DNA from: a virus
IMG/VR virus record: IMGVR_UViG_3300024518_000023
Span: 1 to 28,097 of that record
Reading direction: 5' to 3' (one strand)
DNA: 28,097 bases
Made by a program: the position numbers and the translations under genes. This document shows, one piece after another, positions 1 through 7,797 of the stretch; position 1 is the stretch's first letter, and every line of letters starts with the position of its first letter. The notes beneath the pieces were generated by a model that was not told the DNA's origin, did not search any database, and saw nothing but the letters and a program-made list of their open reading frames with translations.

Positions 1-127
1 TGGGCTATTGCAGCCTTGATTTGGTCCTTAGCGGGACCGCCGTACAAAGAGTCCAGGATTGAATCCCAAGCGGTGGTCGGGCTATCCCCAACCCCACTCA
101 GGGTTGTTTCGAGCAGCCTCTCGATAG
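1..127. repeat. Terminal direct repeat (contig circularity), left copy
   Basis: Bases 1-127 are identical to bases 27971-28097. A minus-strand reading frame runs through the join without interruption. The simplest reading is a circular molecule of 27,970 bp assembled with a 127-base overlap, a length typical of a de Bruijn k-mer overlap rather than of a biological terminal repeat. A real direct terminal repeat is not excluded, but it would lie inside a coding sequence. Confidence 0.93.
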
Positions 128-2792
128 CCTTGTCATACGAGCCAAGTTCCCTGGCTAGGGGGAGAAGCCTATCACCGTAGGTCCTGATGACGGTGGCGGC
201 GGCCTGCTCCAATTCCTTAGCCATTCTGGCGGTGGTTACAGTCTCTCTGTAAAGCTCGGGGTCCATCCACGCCTTGGCGCGGAGCCTCTGCAACCCTCTC
301 GGGTCCAGGAGGAAGTCATACAGGTCACGCGCTATAAGACCACGGGTGGACAGAGAGGCGGGTTCACCTGCCAGTGATTCCACACCACGGAGGGCGCGGT
401 TGGTCAGGGTGTTTGCCCGTGACTTGAAGAAGTCACTGTTCCTAACCATGGACTTTACGCCGCGTTCAGCCGAAGAGAAGAAGGTCTTGGCACGCGTCAA
501 GTCACGATTAAGTCTGGCGAGCTTCCCGTAGTCATCCACTGTTGCTATATCATAAATGGAGACAATCTGCCTACGAACGTCAGCAGGAATGTCGTCCCAG
601 GTCACGAGGTCACCGAACCTGTTCAGCATCTCCTCACCAAGGGAGCCACCTATGGCCTTGAATACCCCAGACGGAGGACGCTCGTTTATGGCCCGTACCA
701 CATCTATATCCCTCCCTGCTGCTTTTGCCTCCTTGGTGAGTTGCCTAGCCAGAGAGTCAAGCGCACGAGAAGTGGATTTGTCTACAGTGCCAGCCTCCAT
801 GGCCTTCTGCGCAAGCTCTATAGCCTTGGTACGTGCCTGTGACTCAGGCATGGTCAAGGCCACCTCACGGAGGTTTTTGGCCTTATCATAGTCGTCGTAC
901 CTGAATATCTTGGCCCGATTAGCGGCGAGCTTCTTCTTGGCCTCAGGGAGGATTGAACGGGGGACTGCGATCTCGTCGGTCAAAGCAACGAGATCTTCAG
1001 GGAGGTTCTGAGCCACAAGCCTCATGGTTGCATCGACACGATCCTCTGGCAGCCCAGCCTTACGGAGAGCACCAGCAAGGCTCTCAACAGTGGTGGGCTT
1101 CTCGGACCGGAGGATAGTCTTCAAGGCGCGCTGCTGGTCATCAGTGGCCCCCACCTTCCTGGCTGCCTTACGCGCAAGGGAAGCCCCAAGAGCGGGGTCG
1201 TAGTTGCCCATGACGGCTGCGCGGAGTTCAGACGCTGTGGCACGAGCAGCATCGAGTGCGTCCTGTGCAACCCTGGCTTCCTCAGTGGCTCGCATAAGGG
1301 AAGCACCGGGTTTAGCCCCAGCTTTGGCGGCGGCCTTCTCAACAGTCAGGAGTTTGGCGCCGGCAACCTTGTTAGCCACGTGTGCTTCGTGAAGAAGCTT
1401 CTCTGCCTTGGTGAGAGCCTTGTACTGCCTGAGTTTGGGTCCCAATCTGGCAAGGTCCGCAGCGAGTCCCCCTCCGTATCCCACGGCACTAGCCGCCAAC
1501 TCAGGGCCTGCGGGCATTACAAGCTCCACAAGTAGACCTGATAGATAGGCGTGGTCAGGGTTGCCCGTGTTGGCGAGGTACCACTGAGCCATATCTGGCA
1601 TATCAAGGAATTCGTCGCCCCAAGTGCGGCCCTTGGCTACCCCCTGGAAGATTCGCTTCTTCCAGTCTTCCGTGTTGGCGTCTACCACACGGCGCTGTTC
1701 AGGGTCGAAGGTTGACGTCTTCTTCTGGGTTCTGGTTGATGGGACACCGAATGTCGGGACCGCGAAACCAAACCTGTCAGGGAGTCCGACTTCCTCTCCG
1801 AATGCTGATTCGCGTACGACTTCGGGCACGTCGAAGGCAACACCCACGACTCCTGGGATGCCCATTGACTCGCGCCATTGAGCCAAGGCGTAACCCCAGT
1901 CATCCGGATCCTTCGGGAACCCTCTCTCGTCGACTTCGTATCCAAGGGTGCGGAAGTAACCCTCCGCTGCGGCTGCTGAACCCCAAGAGAGCAAGGAGCG
2001 CAGGCCGCCAGCAAGCTCTGTCTCGATGACTCCCCGGCCCTCAATATCGGGCTGTTCAAATGCCTGCTGTACTATTGAGCCCGGATAGTCATAGAAGGGC
2101 GTCTCTCCATAATATCCCTTCTCACGAGCAAGCTGCTCCCGGTATAGGGCCTGCTCCTGTTCACGCGCAGAAGCCTCCGTGAGAACCGGCTGCAGGGCAA
2201 ACGCCTCTACGAATTCCTCCCATCCGGTGGGGGTTCTGTACTTACCAGTCTCAGGGTCCTGTGTCATGCGCTCCACACGGGTTTCGAGGTCAGCTACGTC
2301 AAAACCCTCAGGGAACTGCTCATACGGGGCGTATTCAGCATCGAGGTCCAGCGCAGCAGGGACCTTATAGGTCAACCTCTCGCGGACTTCGGTGGGGCGG
2401 AATGGACCGAAGAAGCCAGGGGTACGAGGCTCTGTCACACCGGGCTGGACCATCTTGGACCTCTGGCGCTCCTGCTCCTTCGCGAGCCGTGCCTTGACCC
2501 TCTCCTCTTCTTCGAGCACAGACCCGATGATCCCGGTGGGAGTGGCGGCGGCCACCTCTTCCCCGGCAGCCTTGGTGATAGCTTCCTCAGCAAGCGCCTG
2601 GGTGGCACTACCAGGAAGAATATCCACCACGGCGCGGGGAGGTGCCTCCTTGATTAGGGGGGTTGCTGTCTCTTGAGGGGCAGCAGCAGGAGGCGGGATA
2701 ATATTCTGCTCGCGCAGAATCCCAATCACCTTCTCGTCTGAGAAGTCATCAGGGAATTCATAGATGACGCCATCGATCTCGAATTCAGCCAC
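1..2792 (-). CDS. Giant internal virion-type protein, N-terminal part (residues 1-930)
   Basis: This is the first part of a protein of about 1,663 residues. It starts here, runs off base 1 and continues on the circle at 27970 down to 25771. I translated the whole stretch and found no stop. The best start is GTG at 2792, with GAGGTG four bases upstream; it overlaps the stop of the preceding gene by 8 bases. The N-terminal 130 residues are rich in Ala, Pro and Glu and include a charged helix (around 92-115). A Gly/Ala-rich hydrophobic stretch lies near residues 415-450, and long Ala/Lys/Glu helices follow. No enzymatic motif was recognised. Its size, its place after two coiled-coil virion-like genes and the podovirus layout suggest an internal (ejection) protein, analogous in role to T7 gp15/gp16. 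That role is inferred from context. Confidence 0.8.
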   Translation of the reverse strand, partial: MAEFEIDGVIYEFPDDFSDEKVIGILREQNIIPPPAAAPQETATPLIKEAPPRAVVDILPGSATQALAEEAITKAAGEEVAAATPTGIIGSVLEEEERVKARLAKEQERQRSKMVQPGVTEPRTPGFFGPFRPTEVRERLTYKVPAALDLDAEYAPYEQFPEGFDVADLETRVERMTQDPETGKYRTPTGWEEFVEAFALQPVLTEASAREQEQALYREQLAREKGYYGETPFYDYPGSIVQQAFEQPDIEGRGVIETELAGGLRSLLSWGSAAAAEGYFRTLGYEVDERGFPKDPDDWGYALAQWRESMGIPGVVGVAFDVPEVVRESAFGEEVGLPDRFGFAVPTFGVPSTRTQKKTSTFDPEQRRVVDANTEDWKKRIFQGVAKGRTWGDEFLDMPDMAQWYLANTGNPDHAYLSGLLVELVMPAGPELAASAVGYGGGLAADLARLGPKLRQYKALTKAEKLLHEAHVANKVAGAKLLTVEKAAAKAGAKPGASLMRATEEARVAQDALDAARATASELRAAVMGNYDPALGASLARKAARKVGATDDQQRALKTILRSEKPTTVESLAGALRKAGLPEDRVDATMRLVAQNLPEDLVALTDEIAVPRSILPEAKKKLAANRAKIFRYDDYDKAKNLREVALTMPESQARTKAIELAQKAMEAGTVDKSTSRALDSLARQLTKEAKAAGRDIDVVRAINERPPSGVFKAIGGSLGEEMLNRFGDLVTWDDIPADVRRQIVSIYDIATVDDYGKLARLNRDLTRAKTFFSSAERGVKSMVRNSDFFKSRANTLTNRALRGVESLAGEPASLSTRGLIARDLYDFLLDPRGLQRLRAKAWMDPELYRETVTTARMAKELEQAAATVIRTYGDRLLPLARELGSYDKAIERLLETTLSGVGDSPTTAWDSILDSLYGGPAKDQIKAAIA

Positions 2793-4854
2793 CGGTCACC
2801 TCTTCCATGCGGCCCGTAACCGGGTTCCACTTCTTGCGGGTTGGTGGTTTGGGAGCGGGAGGGGGCAAGGAAGGCCCTTCCGGTGCCTCGGGTTGCGTCT
2901 TGGGCGGCTGGTAGGGAGGCAGTGGGGCTCCACCTCCAGCGACGCTCTCGATGGACTCGAAGGCCCTTCTCATACGTGGGCTGGGGTCATCCCTGCGGAC
3001 TGCCGTGAAGGGGATCCCATCCCGCATCACCATGTAAGAGTCACCACTTGGTGTCTTCCTATATGACAGCTTGGGGTCATTGGGGTCAACGATCACGCCG
3101 TTGGCAACAGAGCCCGAAGGGGTTGCAGCGGGAGCAACAGTGTCAACCCCTTCGGGCTCATCAGTCTTGAATTGAATTTGCCGGATTTCAGCAGCTTCAC
3201 GCTTGGGGCGCTCGATGTCTATGCGCCTCTGGCGTTCAAGAACAGATTCGGGGCTCATGACTATCTTGGCTGCTGATGGGGCAGTTTCAACCTTCTCGGC
3301 GACTCGCATTGCCGCCTCGCGGGCTTCCTCAGGCGTCTTGCCCATGGCCCGGAGGCGGGCGTACTCCTTGGCGGGGAAGGCCATCGTAGCCTGTTCGCGA
3401 CGGAGGTCCTCTACGGCTGCTACCTGCTCTCGTTCCATCTGAGTGGTGACGTCGCGAGCGATGTCAGCTTCCCGCTTCATGGCCTCTGCACGCTGCCTGC
3501 GGAGGTTCTCTTCCCTCTTGCGGGCCTCTTCATCCTTGCGCGCCATCTCACGCATTGACGGATCCTGCTCGGGACCACCAGCCTCCCAATAGGCCATCAC
3601 GAAGGATATGGCATCCTCCTGTTCCTTGCCCTTGATCCCGGCCTTAGCCAACTGACCACGAATCTTGTCGACAGACATAGACTCGCCACGTCTGTCCAAC
3701 ATCATCGTGTAAGAGGTGACTATGTTCTCAGCGCGGGTAGAAGGCTCTATGGCTCGGTCTTCTTCAATGGCCTTCTTGTATCGTTCTGCCGCCCCGAGGT
3801 AAACCCCATAATCGGGAGACTGCTGGTATTGGACGTATTGATTCTTCCACGCGTCCGGGGAATCCCGATCGTAGAAGGTGTAGCCACGTGCGGTCAACTC
3901 TCGACGGAGGAATTCCTGCTGAGGGTCATCATATGCATCGGCAATCTTGGAGCGTTCTCTATCCAGGGTGGCGAGCCGCTTACGCGAGTCAAGGACCTCC
4001 TGCTCAAAGTCCGCACGCTGGTCATTGCGATACGCCTTCAACTGGCGTGCACGCTCGTAAATGTCTCTCTCGATCCCGGCAGGAGGTAGGTCACCAGTAA
4101 GGCGCACCGTCTCCAAGGCAGCGTCGAGAGCCTCATCCTCAGTCGCGTACTGCGAGTCCTCAAGGAGCTTGGCACGCTCTGTAAGACCGGCCTCCTTCAA
4201 CATTGAAGAAGTCATCTTCCTGTTGTCGGCCTCGGCCATCCCCTCGAATCCACCACGGATACCGGAGGGACCAGCGAAGAATGCCGCCTCCTGGGCCTCC
4301 TGTGCTGCTCTCTCGGCCTCAGTGATTGCCTCTTGCTCCATGGCGGTGAGGCCACCGACGGTTACAGTCTTGACAGTATCAAGCCTGGAACGAAGTTGGG
4401 ATACGTCACCGGGAGAGACACCACGCTTCGTTGCCTCTTCGAGGATGGCTCTCTTCCTCTGGGGAGTCATACCAGCAGAACCGGCGATCTCCTGCACAGC
4501 GGCTAGTGCGTAGTTGCCACCAGTCAAATTGGGGTTACGAAGGCCAGCAGGGAGTTTGGCTGCCTCAGAAGCACGGGCGGTGGCCCCTGCCCTTGTCTCT
4601 TCTATAAGAACCTTGGTTCCTTCCATCTGAGAGATAAGCTTGGCAGCGGTGGAATAGTCCACGTCTTCTGCGCGGAAGATATCCTGCAGCCCAGCAAGAG
4701 TCTGGCGTTCCTGTCCAATGAGAGAGTCCAAATACTGGACCCTATCCTGTTCAGCTTCTATTGTGGTGCGGATCTGGTCTACACGGTATGCAGCCGCCGC
4801 CGCATGAGCGTAACGCTCTATGTAGTTCATCCTGCGTCCAGTGGGTGTAGCCAT
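2785..4854 (-). CDS. Internal virion-like coiled-coil protein (689 aa)
   Basis: This 689-residue protein is dominated by long charged helices. Residues about 25-80 and 400-560 are rich in Glu, Arg, Lys and Ala in coiled-coil-like patterns; the stretch near 430-480 contains many EEARKR/REEN-type segments. The C-terminal 120 residues are Pro-rich and probably flexible. There is no signal peptide or clear membrane helix. The ATG at 4854 shares one base with the stop of the upstream gene (TGATG) and has GGAGG six bases before it. Its position between a hydrophobic Ala/Gln-rich protein and the giant protein matches the internal-protein cluster of short-tailed phages (gp14-gp15-gp16 order in T7). 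Function is inferred from position; no family was recognised in the sequence itself. Confidence 0.75.
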   Translation of the reverse strand: MATPTGRRMNYIERYAHAAAAAYRVDQIRTTIEAEQDRVQYLDSLIGQERQTLAGLQDIFRAEDVDYSTAAKLISQMEGTKVLIEETRAGATARASEAAKLPAGLRNPNLTGGNYALAAVQEIAGSAGMTPQRKRAILEEATKRGVSPGDVSQLRSRLDTVKTVTVGGLTAMEQEAITEAERAAQEAQEAAFFAGPSGIRGGFEGMAEADNRKMTSSMLKEAGLTERAKLLEDSQYATEDEALDAALETVRLTGDLPPAGIERDIYERARQLKAYRNDQRADFEQEVLDSRKRLATLDRERSKIADAYDDPQQEFLRRELTARGYTFYDRDSPDAWKNQYVQYQQSPDYGVYLGAAERYKKAIEEDRAIEPSTRAENIVTSYTMMLDRRGESMSVDKIRGQLAKAGIKGKEQEDAISFVMAYWEAGGPEQDPSMREMARKDEEARKREENLRRQRAEAMKREADIARDVTTQMEREQVAAVEDLRREQATMAFPAKEYARLRAMGKTPEEAREAAMRVAEKVETAPSAAKIVMSPESVLERQRRIDIERPKREAAEIRQIQFKTDEPEGVDTVAPAATPSGSVANGVIVDPNDPKLSYRKTPSGDSYMVMRDGIPFTAVRRDDPSPRMRRAFESIESVAGGGAPLPPYQPPKTQPEAPEGPSLPPPAPKPPTRKKWNPVTGRMEEVTGG

Positions 4855-5519
4855 CAGAAGCCTCCAGTGGAGAAACGACCAAAGGTGGGACCACCACCGC
4901 TGTACTGGTACATACGAATCAAGTCCTTCGTCTGCTGAGCCTGGGCTTCAAGCTGAGCGGCCTGCATTTCAGCCGCCTGCGCCTGCCCAGCGACCTGCAT
5001 TCCACCCTGGGCACCAGCCCCAAGTGCACCACCAACGGCCCCCCAGATGGCAGCCGTACGTGCGGCTTCTGCTTCCTTCTGCTGGGTGCGCATGGCCTGC
5101 ATGCGGGCCTCCTCCGCCGCTGCCTCGGCGGCCTCTGCCTGCTGGACTAGGACATTCTGCTGCTGGCGCATACCGCGTTCGGCCTGCGCCTGCGCCTGCT
5201 CCTGGAGGAATATGTCACGACCCGATACGGCACCACCAAGACCACGGGCGGCGGCCTGCTGTAGGGCCGTAGCCTCCAGTTCACGTTGGGCACCTGCCTG
5301 TTCGGCAAGGAACTGCTGCTCCATGCGGCCACGTTCCTGCTCAGTTAGTCCCAACTGTCCGGTACGCCTACGCTTCTCCAGATCCGCAAGCTCTCGCTTC
5401 TCGGCATCGGTGAGCATCATCTTCTTGGCAGCACGGGCTTGGCCGATACCTGAGATTCCGGCACCGAGAGCACTAGCCCCCGCCATAATTCCCATTGCAG
5501 CAAGCGCAGAGATAGGCAT
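4854..5519 (-). CDS. Internal virion-like protein, Ala/Gln-rich, gp14-like (221 aa)
   Basis: This 221-residue protein has an N-terminal hydrophobic Gly/Ala segment (residues 4-27), a long Gln/Glu/Ala-rich helix (about 35-155) and a second hydrophobic Gly/Ala segment (about 156-178). Two weakly hydrophobic segments flanking a Gln/Ala-rich coil are typical of gp14-type internal proteins, which are ejected and line the channel through the cell envelope. The ATG at 5519 has AAGGAG seven bases upstream. The gene is followed with a one-base overlap by the coiled-coil gene. A role in the ejection apparatus is an inference from composition and position. Confidence 0.7.
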   Translation of the reverse strand: MPISALAAMGIMAGASALGAGISGIGQARAAKKMMLTDAEKRELADLEKRRRTGQLGLTEQERGRMEQQFLAEQAGAQRELEATALQQAAARGLGGAVSGRDIFLQEQAQAQAERGMRQQQNVLVQQAEAAEAAAEEARMQAMRTQQKEAEAARTAAIWGAVGGALGAGAQGGMQVAGQAQAAEMQAAQLEAQAQQTKDLIRMYQYSGGGPTFGRFSTGGF

Positions 5520-5531
5520 GTGGTTATCTCC

Positions 5532-6254
5532 TTAAAAGTAGAAGGCTTCGAGGGCGATGCCCCAATTTACAATCCCGCACCTGTCGGATAGAGAATGTAT
5601 GGCTAGACCGAACGACAAGGTGGCAGGGGAGGATATTGTATTCCCGAAGGTTCCCTGTTTGGCACCGTATCCGGCCCCAGCGGGGAATGGACGTTCTATG
5701 CCAATAGGGTATCCAGACGCTATTCCGTATCCGCTATTCCGAGTCTCTTGACACCGGTATCGGGAACTATAGGCATTCCCCGAAGAGAATCCGGAACCCC
5801 TGTATGGGACCACATAGACCCGACGCTCAGCCTCAGGAACCTGATAGGTTGCCGTGCTCTGGTCCTTACCATTCTCCAGTTCCCACCAGTAGTGGAACAG
5901 TATCTTCGCGTCTTGTCTCACCGCGATGGTTATGGCCGTCTGCGGGAAGGGATGGAACGCTACGGAGTCCTGGCGGCCATTCCCTGACAGGTACTTGGTG
6001 GCGAATTGCATCTTGACATTCGTGCCGCCTGCCCACTGTCCGCCCTGGTATCCGGTAACACCGTGCTGCAGACCTGAGAAGGGTTCGTACATCGGGGGCT
6101 GGACGTGCCGGGTCTGAATCCACTTACTGGATTCGAAGTCCCCTGCAACAATTCCTCGATGCAGGTATACACGGAGAGCATCTTCGTTGCCCTCGATATC
6201 GGCAGACGTAACGATAGTGCCATCTGCGAAGGTATTGGGGGGAGTATAAGCCAT
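5532..6254 (-). CDS. Tail fibre/appendage-like structural protein (240 aa)
   Basis: The first 50 residues (FADGTIVTSADIEGN followed by an ALRVYLH helix) resemble a short N-terminal segment found in many phage appendage proteins, where 'dG...lta.dlN' precedes a helix. The rest is rich in Gly, Ser, Tyr and Phe with a beta-like pattern, and there are two Cys residues near the end. There is no membrane segment. The ATG at 6254 shares its A with the stop of the upstream gene. It is the last of three similarly organised genes after the nozzle gene. A role as a small tail fibre or spike component is likely from position, but no receptor-binding or depolymerase domain was recognised. Confidence 0.6.
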   Translation of the reverse strand: MAYTPPNTFADGTIVTSADIEGNEDALRVYLHRGIVAGDFESSKWIQTRHVQPPMYEPFSGLQHGVTGYQGGQWAGGTNVKMQFATKYLSGNGRQDSVAFHPFPQTAITIAVRQDAKILFHYWWELENGKDQSTATYQVPEAERRVYVVPYRGSGFSSGNAYSSRYRCQETRNSGYGIASGYPIGIERPFPAGAGYGAKQGTFGNTISSPATLSFGLAIHSLSDRCGIVNWGIALEAFYF

Positions 6255-7150
6255 CAGGCAGTCCTCATTACAAGTGCCTGGATACTGCCTGCCTGCTGGT
6301 CAATACGGGCTGATCCTGCTACCGAGTCATTTCTCAGCAGGTAATTCACACCACCCTGGTTACGGGCACCGAATGGACCAGAGAACACCACGCGGACTCC
6401 ATACACGGTTATCGAGGTACCTGACCTCTTGTAGTGCCAAGCCCCATCGACGGACGACCAACCCACCGGGAAGTTGATTGGCGTCCCTATCTTGCCCTCG
6501 TCACAGAGAGCACCGGTCTCAACGACTGACTGGATCACTGAGGTGGCAGAACAATTAGTGAGGGTGTTCCCTCCACGAACCCCGGTAACAACTGTGTTGA
6601 AGTCACCCTGACCGGGCACATTCACCCAATTCGTCAGGGTGTTGTCGGTCACGTCCCACTGGAGCCAGAAGGCCCAACATCCGTACCCTGAGAACACGTT
6701 GTCGGTTCCACCACCAATCTTCGGGAAGGTGAAGTACAGAGCCCCTCCCTCCCAAGGCTGTGACCCCTCCCAACGTGGGCGCACACTCAGGTCCCAGTAC
6801 ACCCGGAGTATGTCGTCGATCTCAAGGGTGAATCCAAGGGGGCCGAAGGACAGGTGGTCCGGGTTGGAAGTAGAATTCAGCACAACATGAGGTGAAGACC
6901 CGGTGGTCTGCCCTGTGAACGTGTGGTAACTCGCGTGCTTCCACTCGTTCCAACCGATAGAGTCCACGGCCATATCGGGCGCAAGCCAATCAGCATTCCC
7001 CATCTTGAAGTGGGGGAGATCAAATGCTCCATCGCGCACGTTGAAGGCGTTCAGGGCACCCGTCTGGGAGAACTGCGTGAAACGGTCATTCAGAGACGCT
7101 GCTGTGATGTCGTCCCCATCCTGAATGGTGGGCTCAGTAAGGCGGCTCAT
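6254..7150 (-). CDS. Tail fibre/appendage-like structural protein (298 aa)
   Basis: I place the start at ATG 7150 rather than at an in-frame upstream codon (7186). The ATG overlaps the stop of the previous gene as ATGA and has GAGG just upstream. The N-terminus (PTIQDGDDITAASLN, then a short helix) has the same layout as the neighbouring 240-residue protein. The remaining 250 residues are beta-rich, with many Trp, Gly, Thr and Asn, as in fibre or lectin-like virion domains. There are four Cys residues and no membrane segment. It is probably an adhesion-related virion protein by context. No specific domain family was recognised. Confidence 0.6.
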   Translation of the reverse strand: MSRLTEPTIQDGDDITAASLNDRFTQFSQTGALNAFNVRDGAFDLPHFKMGNADWLAPDMAVDSIGWNEWKHASYHTFTGQTTGSSPHVVLNSTSNPDHLSFGPLGFTLEIDDILRVYWDLSVRPRWEGSQPWEGGALYFTFPKIGGGTDNVFSGYGCWAFWLQWDVTDNTLTNWVNVPGQGDFNTVVTGVRGGNTLTNCSATSVIQSVVETGALCDEGKIGTPINFPVGWSSVDGAWHYKRSGTSITVYGVRVVFSGPFGARNQGGVNYLLRNDSVAGSARIDQQAGSIQALVMRTA

Positions 7151-7797
7151 CTGTACCTCGCTATCGCAATCCAGCGGTTGTTCCACAAGTGTGCGTATGG
7201 CACTCTATCACCACCAGAAGTGTTGGTAGCCGCGTCCTGGCTCTGGGACGTGTCCTTCCACTGGAATGACACAGACAGATCACCAGATGGGAACAATTGG
7301 CTACCGAATATGCGGGACTGTTGGTGATACGCCGCGCCTCTGCGTTCAGCCATATTGACCCCATTCACCAGTATTCTCATACTTATATAATTCGGAGTGC
7401 CGGGCTTCCCGTCGTTTATACCATAGCAGAAGATGTTGTTGGCATATACGTTGGCGCTCCACTCAATGAATAGTGATCCGCCCTTGAATCCAGAGAGTGT
7501 GGTCTCCAGGATCGTACGCCACCCACCGGCAGCAGTCTGAATTGTGGAGGAGATCCACGCTGAGGACCCAACCCCAGTGTCTTGTTCATTCTCCTGTTCA
7601 AATCCACCACCGCTCGGTGACTGCCACACTTGATGCAAGGCGTTGGGGGCCATATATGATTCGTCTACCCAAGCAGACGGGATTTGGCTCCTGTCAACCG
7701 TGGTGATAGATGACTGCTGAACCCGGATCTCGTCGTTGATAAGGTCCGGGCTTATACTCCTCCCGACGCGGGATTCGCTGTTAGTCCACTTCTTCAT
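7147..7797 (-). CDS. Tail fibre/appendage-like structural protein (216 aa)
   Basis: The ATG at 7797 overlaps the nozzle gene stop (ATGA), so the two are probably translationally coupled. The protein starts with a helix-forming segment (SISPDLINDEIRVQ) like the leaders of the next two genes. It then continues as a beta-rich domain with WRTILETTLSGFKGGSLFIEW-type strands and alternating hydrophobic residues near residues 95-120, resembling small jelly-roll or lectin-like phage proteins. There is no signal peptide. It is likely a small fibre or baseplate-type protein attached to the nozzle. Assignment is by context only. Confidence 0.58.
   Translation of the reverse strand: MKKWTNSESRVGRSISPDLINDEIRVQQSSITTVDRSQIPSAWVDESYMAPNALHQVWQSPSGGGFEQENEQDTGVGSSAWISSTIQTAAGGWRTILETTLSGFKGGSLFIEWSANVYANNIFCYGINDGKPGTPNYISMRILVNGVNMAERRGAAYHQQSRIFGSQLFPSGDLSVSFQWKDTSQSQDAATNTSGGDRVPYAHLWNNRWIAIARYR

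Noticed and set aside
4954-5200. GCC/CTG-rich, repeat-like stretch
   Set aside because: It is the Ala/Gln-rich coding sequence of the 221-residue protein. Local repetition follows from amino-acid composition rather than from a DNA repeat element.
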